This document shows positions 1-8,000 of a DNA stretch of 8,407 nt, piece after piece. Position numbers and translations under genes: made by a program. How positions within the stretch are numbered: position 1 is the first letter of the stretch; each line of letters begins with the position of its first letter. Source of the DNA: JBBAFS01 sp041655255 (GTDB lineage: Bacteria > Spirochaetota > Spirochaetia > Sphaerochaetales > Sphaerochaetaceae); assembly GCA_041655255.1 (NCBI GenBank), contig JBBAFS010000070.1, positions 1-8,407 of the forward strand, written 5' to 3'. The notes beneath the pieces are model-generated. The model was not told the origin of the DNA, searched no databases, and was given only the letters and a program-made list of their open reading frames with translations.

Positions 1-395
1 TAGCTTATGCGATCAATATTATAGTCGCTCAGAGGCTACTTAGAAGACTTTGTAAAGAGTGTAAGAAACCTGTGAGTGAAGAAAAATATTCATACCTGAT
101 CAAGAACGGCATCAAAGAAGAAGATCTTAAAGAGGGTAGAGTGTTCGATGCGAATGGATGTGAAAAGTGTAACGGTACAGGTTATAAAGGTAGAGCTGCA
201 ATTCACGAATCGCTTTATTTTTCTCGAGAGATCAGACAAGCGATAGTTAATTCCAAAACCGATATTAATGAAGAATTGATCAGAGATATAGCCAAAGGAC
301 AAGGGATGCTTTCCCTTAGAGAATCCGGCTTAGAGTTGGTTCGTCAAGGTATCACATCTATAGAAGAAGTGATTTACACGACAACATTATCATAA
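1..395 (+). CDS. pilB: PilB/GspE-type assembly ATPase, C-terminal fragment
   Basis: This is the last ~130 codons of a hexameric secretion ATPase that powers type IV pilus extension (PilB) or type II secretion (GspE) at the cytoplasmic face of the inner membrane. The reading frame is open from base 3 and the gene starts outside the window. The fragment opens with IIVAQRLLRRLCKEC, the canonical segment after the His box. It continues with the four-cysteine zinc-binding element of this family: CKEC at fragment residues 17-20 and CEKC at 53-56, followed by NGTGYKGRAAIHE. The tail (GMLSLRESGLELVRQGITSIEEV) is the usual family C-terminus. A GTG at base 72 lies between the two cysteine pairs and has no ribosome binding site, so it is not the start. 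Walker A and B motifs lie upstream, unseen. PilB is preferred over GspE only because the next gene is PilT-like. Confidence 0.9.
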   Translation, partial: AYAINIIVAQRLLRRLCKECKKPVSEEKYSYLIKNGIKEEDLKEGRVFDANGCEKCNGTGYKGRAAIHESLYFSREIRQAIVNSKTDINEELIRDIAKGQGMLSLRESGLELVRQGITSIEEVIYTTTLS

Positions 396-415
396 TTTTA
401 ACAAGCAAATAGATC

Positions 416-421
416 AAGAGG
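416..421 (+). promoter_or_regulatory. Shine-Dalgarno site of the receiver-PilT gene
   Basis: AAGAGG lies five bases before the ATG at 427, in the 31-bp gap after the upstream ATPase stop codon. It supports 427 as the start, and the receiver domain begins immediately after that ATG. No promoter or terminator is visible in the gap, so the two genes are probably co-transcribed. Confidence 0.7.
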
Positions 422-426
422 TTAAG

Positions 427-1965
427 ATGAGTGCAAGAATTCTTTTAGTTGACGACGAGAAAGAAATAAGGGAACTCTTTAAAAGTTTTCTCGAAGACGA
501 AGACTTTATCATAGATGAAGCGGAGAACGGTCAAGAAGCATTCAATATGGTCGTAAATGAAAGATATGACCTGTATGTGACAGACGTATTTATGCCTGAA
601 ATGAATGGCGTAGAGTTTATGAAAATATTGAAAATGCTCGACCCTGATGCAGTCGTAATTATAGTTACAGGTTATGACAATATGGAGTATACGAGACAAG
701 CACTCGATTACGGGGCATTTAGATTTTTGACAAAGCCGGTGAAGATGAGTGAGTTTCGCTCTGTGATTAACTTAGGTTTAGCAGAAAGAAAAAAACTCTC
801 ACACTCGAGCCCTGCAGAAAAACTGCAGAGAATGAAAGAAAAACTGAATACCAATATAGAGCTGAGAGAGAGACTCTTTAGGAAATTGCAAAACTTCCTG
901 CTGAATATGGAGAAAATACAACCGAGTTATATTGAAATTGGCGGTCCCGGCTCCAAAGAAAAGATTTGGGGTAAATTCTTCTCCTCCTTCAAACCAATAC
1001 CGCTCGACAACTCTTTTACTCAAGACGAGATTAATATAATGATTTTGAGTATATTGAGTAACTCGCAAATCGATACCCTGCTGGAACAAAAGAAGATTAA
1101 ATCAAACTTTGAGTTCAAAGCGGGAGAAACCCTGTATAGATACCGCCTGTTTATCTACTTTGAAATGGATGAGCTGGTTATAGGAATCAAGACTACAAGA
1201 AGATCTATCATCAATCTTGAGCAGATGAAATTCAATAATAATGTGCTTAATAAACTTACGTTTAAAAATGATAACTCAGGGCTTGTCATTGTGTGTGGAC
1301 CTGCCGGCTCAGGAAAGAGTAGTCTGGTTGACGCAATTATCAATCTGAACAACACTTACCTGTCTGGAAACATATTTGTTCTGACAGACTCCTTAGAGTA
1401 TATCCACGAGTCAAAAAATAGTATGGTTAGACACCAAGAGATCTTTAGAGATGTGAACAGTGTAACTGAGGCACTGGATAACTGTTTAGACTACAATCCA
1501 AATATGATAGTGATCCAAGATATTGTCTCTGCAGAGATCTTGGAAAGTGCTCTGAAGCTGGTCGATGCAGGATGTCTTGTGGTAGCTACGCTTCGTAGTA
1601 AAGGGGTAATAGAGGCTATTTATAAGCTACTCTCTTTCTATCCGCCTGAGTCACAAGAGCTGATGAAAAGACACCTCGCAAGATCTTTGGGCGCGATTGT
1701 TTGCCAACAATTGTTACCAACTTCTCAGAATAAAATGTTCCCCGTTAAAGAGATTCTGCTGAATAATGACCAGATATCACAAATAGTCGGAAGTGGTAAT
1801 ATTGATGAAGTTTATGAAATTATTCAAAGGAGTAAAAAACAGGGTATGCAGACCTTAGAGCAAGATTTAGTCGCTGCTGTAAGATCAGGACTTATCTCTA
1901 CCGAGTTTGCAATTGAGCAAGCTAACAAACAGAAACTGATTAAAGATATGCTTCAATATTCATAA
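427..1965 (+). CDS. Receiver domain-PilT-like ATPase fusion with altered catalytic boxes
   Basis: This 512-residue protein joins a CheY-like receiver to a PilT-family hexameric ATPase. Residues 1-118 form the receiver: acidic pair D9/D10, phosphoacceptor D53 in VTDVFMPEMNG, T81 and K103 in LTKP. Residues ~119-165 are a charged, helical, possibly coiled-coil linker. Residues ~167-265 match the PilT N-terminal domain (IEIGGPGS, then TQDEINIMILSIL, then GETLYRYRLFIYF). The motor core follows: Walker A GPAGSGKS at 291-298, then SLEYIH, then the PilT-like FYPPESQELMKRHLARSLGAIVCQQLLP and KKQGMQTLEQDL. Compared with typical PilT motifs, the Asp box TIEDPIE reads VLTDSLE (319-324 region). The Walker B segment DPDVILVGEMRD reads NPNMIVIQDIVS (357-368), putting Asp at the catalytic Glu position. 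The His box GTLHTN reads ATLRSK (387-392). The AIRNLIRE element is also degenerate. ATP binding looks retained, while hydrolysis or force generation may be weak. I infer a phosphorylation-controlled modulator of pilus or secretion motor activity, encoded directly behind the assembly ATPase. The family assignment is firm; the role is inferred. Confidence 0.88.
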   Translation: MSARILLVDDEKEIRELFKSFLEDEDFIIDEAENGQEAFNMVVNERYDLYVTDVFMPEMNGVEFMKILKMLDPDAVVIIVTGYDNMEYTRQALDYGAFRFLTKPVKMSEFRSVINLGLAERKKLSHSSPAEKLQRMKEKLNTNIELRERLFRKLQNFLLNMEKIQPSYIEIGGPGSKEKIWGKFFSSFKPIPLDNSFTQDEINIMILSILSNSQIDTLLEQKKIKSNFEFKAGETLYRYRLFIYFEMDELVIGIKTTRRSIINLEQMKFNNNVLNKLTFKNDNSGLVIVCGPAGSGKSSLVDAIINLNNTYLSGNIFVLTDSLEYIHESKNSMVRHQEIFRDVNSVTEALDNCLDYNPNMIVIQDIVSAEILESALKLVDAGCLVVATLRSKGVIEAIYKLLSFYPPESQELMKRHLARSLGAIVCQQLLPTSQNKMFPVKEILLNNDQISQIVGSGNIDEVYEIIQRSKKQGMQTLEQDLVAAVRSGLISTEFAIEQANKQKLIKDMLQYS

Positions 1966-1988
1966 CCTGATAAATAAACTATAGAATA

Positions 1989-2019
1989 AAAAAAGGGTAT
2001 CGATTTGATACCCTTTTTT
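1989..2019. terminator. Bidirectional intrinsic terminator
   Basis: A perfect 13-bp inverted repeat (AAAAAAGGGTATC, loop GATTT, GATACCCTTTTTT) lies in the 83-bp gap between two convergent genes, 23 bp after the stop at 1965 and 29 bp before the minus-strand stop at 2051. The A tract on one side and T tract on the other give a U-run in both directions, so one hairpin can end both transcripts. Confidence 0.9.
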
Positions 2020-2048
2020 GTTGGCTTGAAGCCGTATTGTTTAGACGC

Positions 2049-5000
2049 TTACTTTAACAGTAGCATCTTCATTTTCTTTTGGTATACTCCAGTCGAGCTA
2101 CTAATATTTATCTGATAGAAGTAGATTCCCGAAGGTACGGTTGAATTATTTTTGTTCGTCCCATCCCAGCGCACTCTATGATACCCTTCACCTAAAGTCT
2201 CATTGTCTACAAGTGTAATTACCTGCTGACCTTTAGTGTTGTACACTTTCAAACTAACTTTAGAGGTTTCTTTTAGAGCGAACCTAATTTCTGTAGTTGG
2301 GTTGAACGGGTTAGGGAAGTTTTGGAAAAGATCGTTCTTCTCAGATGTGTAGCTGAATAGAGTGCTGCTTTCACCGAGCGTATAGGTAAACTCAGTGTTC
2401 GATGCGTCTATGGTAAGGGTATCGACTATCGTGTCATAGCCTAACTTTGAGATAGTTAAGAGGTAGGTCTCTGCAAAGACGTCGTCTATCACTATCTTAC
2501 CACTACTGTTAGAAACTTTTGAGTGCTCTTGGTTGTAAAGCCCGTCGTTGCTAATTATATGTAATAGAGCGTCTTTAGGGCTACTTTCATCCTGCATTAA
2601 GAGGTTAAAGGTAACCTGATAGAATCTCTTTAAGTCTACTTGGTCTGAGATAACTGCTTCACTGTATGTGTTTTCACCACTACTTGGGTTGACGAAGACA
2701 GTTCTTACCTTGTACTGATACCTGCCATCCTTTTCGTTAAAAAGACTGTCTGTGTAATAGCTGTCTTTAGTGGTTGCAATTAGCTTCCAGTCTTGAACGT
2801 CTACCTTTCTGAATATCTCGAAATAAGAGTTCTGACCAGAAGAGGTTGAGTTGAACGACCAGGACAGATGAGCATTATACATAGGGTCTAAGCTGGTCAG
2901 TATATCACTTGGAGAGGTTACCGTGATGACCTCTATCGATACTGTCTGGATAAACTGATTACCCGCTTTGTCAGTGGCACGAAGCTTAACTTTATATTTT
3001 CCATCTTGAGTTCCGTCAGCTTTGATAACTGAGCCTTCGTTCAAAGTCCAAGTTGCGTATACATTGTCCCCCTCTTTTTCAAAGGAGAGTATGCCGCCAA
3101 GGATATTATCAGCTGGATCGTACAGCGAGATGTTTGTAATACTTGGTGAGACATACATTCCAGCAAGAAGGTCTACATATCTTACCTTAACCGCTGTTAT
3201 GTCTTTATAAATCGGGTAGCTGTCACCTGAGATATCGGTAGGCCCATCTGTGTGCATTACTTGCAGATTATCATAATAAGGAAGCTGAGTATCATAAACT
3301 ATTATGAAGCTGGTCTCAAACGTCTCTTCCTTAACGTTTTGTGCTCTAACTTCAATGGTATAAGCTCCATCGTCTTCGCCAGTGTCACTTAACGGAGCCG
3401 CTAATTCAAATGCCATTACATAAGTGTTTTGCTGACTTGTGTACCGTATTTTACCACCATTGTTGTCTGAGATGATAGACCCGTTCGGGTGTACTATGTT
3501 AATATAAGAGTAGTTTGGATTAGTCACGAGAGGGTAGATACTGGTAAACGTCGCTTCGAATATAGGTGGAGTTAAGTTGTTTACGTAACCAGAATTCTCA
3601 ATAGGACTAAATGATACCAACTCAGGGCGTGTATCAACAGCCATCTCGTAAGAGACTTTTTCATTCCTTACGTTACCCGCTAAGTCAGTTATCTGCAGGT
3701 TAATGTAGTAAGTGCCGTTGTTTGCCACAAGTTCTTCTATCGGGTCGTTTAAAATCCATTTAATGGTGTTGCCATCAACTTCTCTACGTCCTGGGATAAC
3801 ATTGCTGTTAGCATCCAATAGGGTGAGTTTGGTCAAGTTAGGTGCAAAATTTACCCCAGAAGTTAAGTCAAAGTAGTCAGCTTGTATTGATTGTACTGAG
3901 TGGTCAAAGATGCTTGTTAACACTGAGTTTATTGGGTTGATTGCAATGTTTGTGTAGTAAGGAGCAACTTTATCATATGTAAACTCAGAGGTGAACGGTC
4001 CTTCCTCAAACAGGTCTGTAGAGACTACCAAATCGGTTTGATACTTACCATCGTCATCCCCATTTGTAGAGAGTGGCTGGTTCAAGGTTAGGCGGACTTC
4101 ATAGGTGTTACCAGATTTGCTTACACTCTGTTTAGCGCCTATGTTATGCTCAATATAATCTCCTGACGGTGTTTTCAGACGTAGTTTTGTTTTGTTATTA
4201 TCGAGGTTAACTACATCTTCAAAGCTCATCTTAACGTATACATAACTGATATTTGTATTTATGTTAGAGTTCGAAGCTGGATAAACCTCAACTATCTCAG
4301 TCTTCATAGACTTCAGGTTAAAGGAGAACGTTTCTTCTTCTGAGTTACCTAATACGTCTATAGCCTTCACGACCACATCGTATCGCATATCGAGCTCTTC
4401 TAATACACTGTCAAAGGTGAGAAGAAGGGTGTTGGTCGATTCATTGTAGTTCAGCACGCCGATGACCTCGCTACCACTTTGATTAGTTACCTTGATAAAG
4501 GTCTTACTTGGATCAAGGTCAAGCTTAGAGGTCTTATCTGATACTGTAGCTCTGATACTCGTTATTGGGCGGTAGATAATAGTGCCGTCACTTAAAGGCT
4601 GCTCCGTTCCGTTAGCTAAGTTTGCCACTATGTTCGTGATAATAGGTGCAGCATTGTCTAAGGTGAACGACCATACTCCACTATCTGAATACCCTTGATT
4701 GTTTTCAATACGGTAGTCTACTCGATAAATGCCTTCAACAGCAAGCTCTTCATCTAAAGCCAGCTCTATTTTGTATGCAGTGTCTGTATTCTTAATGATA
4801 GTGAGCGTAGCTCCATTATTATGAGAGATTACGCTATTTTGAGGAGTGGTTAATCTTAAGTAGGTTTTACTATAATCTTCTAAATCGATCCCACGCTCAT
4901 CCGTAAAGTCGAGTGAGATTATATTCGGGGTAAGTGAGGTAATAGTGCTACCTGCTGTAGGCGACATATTGTCTACAATAGGGGAGAGTGGGTTGAGTAC

Positions 5001-8000
5001 CTGGAAGATAATCCTGTCTCTTAAAAGGTTACCCGCTTTGTCCACTACACTGTAGGAGAGATAATAGCTACCATCAGCCGTCCCGTCGTTAGGAAGTCTG
5101 TTGGTAAGTCGCCAATAGAGGGTGTTACCCACTATTTCAAAGGTGCCCGGTACGATAGAAGTATCTCCCTTGTGTAGTCTTAGATAAGTGTTGGGCGAAG
5201 TAAGGTTTACTCCTGATAGGTTATCCGATACTTCGATACTGAAGTGATCTATAGGATTACTTATTCTTAAGTTAGGAGTAAGAGCGCTGTCCCAGCCGTC
5301 GGTGTTGTATACGACAGGGCTACTCATAGTCGGCATCTGTGAGTCAAAAGCGAACTCATATATCTTGGTTATCTCTTCACCGGTCAAGTCTGTTACTTTA
5401 ATGCTAACCTCATAAGTATCGTCAAAGCTACCATCTAACCCTAAAGATGAGTCTAAGGTGAGTGAGATATCATAGGTGTTTGCAGAGATATTCTGGACAC
5501 TAAGGGTAGCGTTATTGGTAGGTGAGTAGTTGATCCCGGCACCTTTAAGCTCTATAGTGGTCTTACTACTATCTATACCAAAGTGATTGTTATCGGTTAC
5601 TCTTACGGTTACGCTGTTATTATTAAGTGTGTTGTTAAAGCTATCTTCAGCTGGATAAGTAGAGGTAATCGAGGGCTGTATAGTCTTCAACAAGACAAAG
5701 TTGCGGTTTACTACAAGCTGGTTACCCGCCTTATCGGTAGCTCGAACATAGATACGGTAAGTCTGATGTGTGTCACTTGGGTTAAGCGTGTTTTTTAGAG
5801 TCCAGCTAACAGTGTTAACGTTAACGCTACCGGTACCTTGTACTACCTCGTTGTTCGAGTCATAGAGAACTATTCTGGTAAGGTTAGTTGCAAAATCAAC
5901 CCCAGATAACAGATCGTTAACATCCACGCTGATCAAGTCAATAGGCTTGTTAAAGAAGTACTGGTTATCAATCATCAGCAGCTCTTCAGTTGTGTTAAGA
6001 CGATAGTTGTCTACATAAGGTTTGATCGTATCGTATTTAAAGAAAATCTCGTCAGTAATTGACTGGTTAAGTATGTTTTCAGCTTTATAAACGATCTTGT
6101 AATCTCCATCATCTTCACCTGACTCGCTTAGCGGTGTAGATAGATTGAAGGAGAGTTTATAGTTATTCTGCTGTTTGGAGTAGGTAAGTCTACCACCGTT
6201 ATTATCAGAGATAACCGTACCGTTAGGATGGTATACTTCTATATAAGAGTTAGTCGGCTCCTCTATCAGTGGATGGACACTAAAGAACGTAGCTTCGAAG
6301 AGTGGTTGAGCAAACTGATTAGTATACCCTGAATCATAGTTAGCAGTATAAGTTATCAGTTGAGGTGTAGTATCTGGGATAAGCTCATAAGCAAGCTTAT
6401 CTGTTTTAACATTACCTGCATTATCGGTAATCTGGATGTTGAGATAATAAGTCCCAGCGTTATCTGAATTAGTCTCTACCGGAATATCCAATGTCCACTT
6501 TATCGTATTACCAACAACTTCTCTACGTCCTGGTATAACATTACTGTTAGCGTCTAAAAGGGTGAGTTTAGTTATGTTAGGGGCAAAGTTAACACCAGAG
6601 GTTAAGTCGAGGTAGTCTGCTTGGACTGAGTAGATAGTTGAATTTATAGGGTTAGCGGGAAGGTTAGTGTAATACGGTGCCGTTCTATCATAAGTAAAGG
6701 TGGAGACATAAGGTCCCTCTTCAAACAGCTCAGTTGCTATGTTCAAAGACATCTCGTAAAGACCGTCATCATCACCAACTAATGAAAGAGCTTTATCTAA
6801 AGTAAGTCTTACTTCAAACATATTACCATTTTTAATTATACTCTGCTTAGCGCCATTATTACGATCTATAAAGCTTCCGGCAGGTGTCTTTAAGCGTAAG
6901 TTGGTTTTAATGTCATCTATTTCAACCTCATCTTCTACTTCGAACTTTACGTATGTATAGTTGATAGTTGCATTAGTCTTTGAGCCAGATGTTGGGTAAA
7001 CTTCAACTATCTCAGTCTTCATAGACTTCAGGTTAAAGGAGAGTATCTCTTCCTCTGAGTTGCCTAATACGTCTGTAGCCTTCACGACTACATCGTATCG
7101 CATATCGAGCTCTTCTAACTCACTGTCAAAGGTGAGAAGAAGGGTGTTGGTAGATTCATTGTAGTTCAGCACGCCGATGATCTCGCTACCACTTTGATTA
7201 GTTACCTTGATAAAGGTCTTACTTGGATCAAGGTCAAGCTTTGAGGTCTTATCTGATACTGTAGCTCTGATACTTGTTATTGGACGGTAAATAATAGTTC
7301 CGTCGCTTAAAGGCTGCTCGGTTCCGTTAGATAAGTTTGCCACTATATTCGTGATAATAGGTGCGGCGTTGTCTAAAGTAAATGACCATACTCCACTATC
7401 TGAATACCCTTGATTGTTTTCAATACGATAATCTACTCGGTAAATACCCTCAACAGCAAGCTCTTCATCTAAAGCCAGCTCTACTCTATACTTGGTGTCT
7501 GTATTCTTAATGATAGTGAGCGTAGCTCCATTGTTGTGAGAGATTACACTGTTTTGTGGAGTGGTTAACTTTATGTAAGTCTTATGATAGTTTTCCAGAT
7601 CTATTCCACGCTCATCTGTAAAGTCGAGTGAGATTACATTCGGGGTAAGCGAGACGATTACACTCTCAGCGACAGGTGACGTACTCTCTACTACAGGTGA
7701 GAGTGGGTTGAGCACCTGGAAGTTAATCCTGTCTCTTAAAAGGTTACCCGCTTTGTCCACTGCACTGTAAGAGAGGTAATAGCTACCATCAGCCGTCCCA
7801 TCGTTGGGAAGCCTGTTGGTAAGTCGCCAATAGAGGGTGTTACCCACTATTTCAAAGGTGCCTGGCACGATAGAAGTATCCGCCTTGTGTAGTCTTAGAT
7901 AAGTGTTGGGCGAAGTAAGGTTTACCCCTGATAGGTTATCCGATACTTCGATACTGAAGTGATCTATAGGATTACTTATTCTTAAGTTAGGAGTAAGAGC

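Noticed and set aside
72..395. GTG at 72 as the start of a small independent zinc-finger protein
   Set aside because: The frame is open upstream to base 3 and encodes the conserved AQRLLRRLCKEC segment. The GTG splits the two cysteine pairs of one zinc site and has no ribosome binding site.
90..1355. Minus-strand open frames within the two plus-strand genes
   Set aside because: They are antisense to strongly conserved ATPase and receiver codons, have no recognisable domain and look like low-complexity shadow translations.
427..1965. Receiver-PilT gene as a pseudogene or annotation fusion of two genes
   Set aside because: The frame is continuous through a plausible linker, has a single good ribosome binding site, and keeps conserved structural motifs to the last residues. 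The altered boxes are substitutions, not frameshifts.
3022..5798. Short plus-strand open frames (3022-3210 and 5583-5798) opposite the giant gene
   Set aside because: They lie wholly antisense to well-conserved repeat domains. The second sits in a region repeated at 8298-8407, so it reflects the repeat rather than a separate gene.
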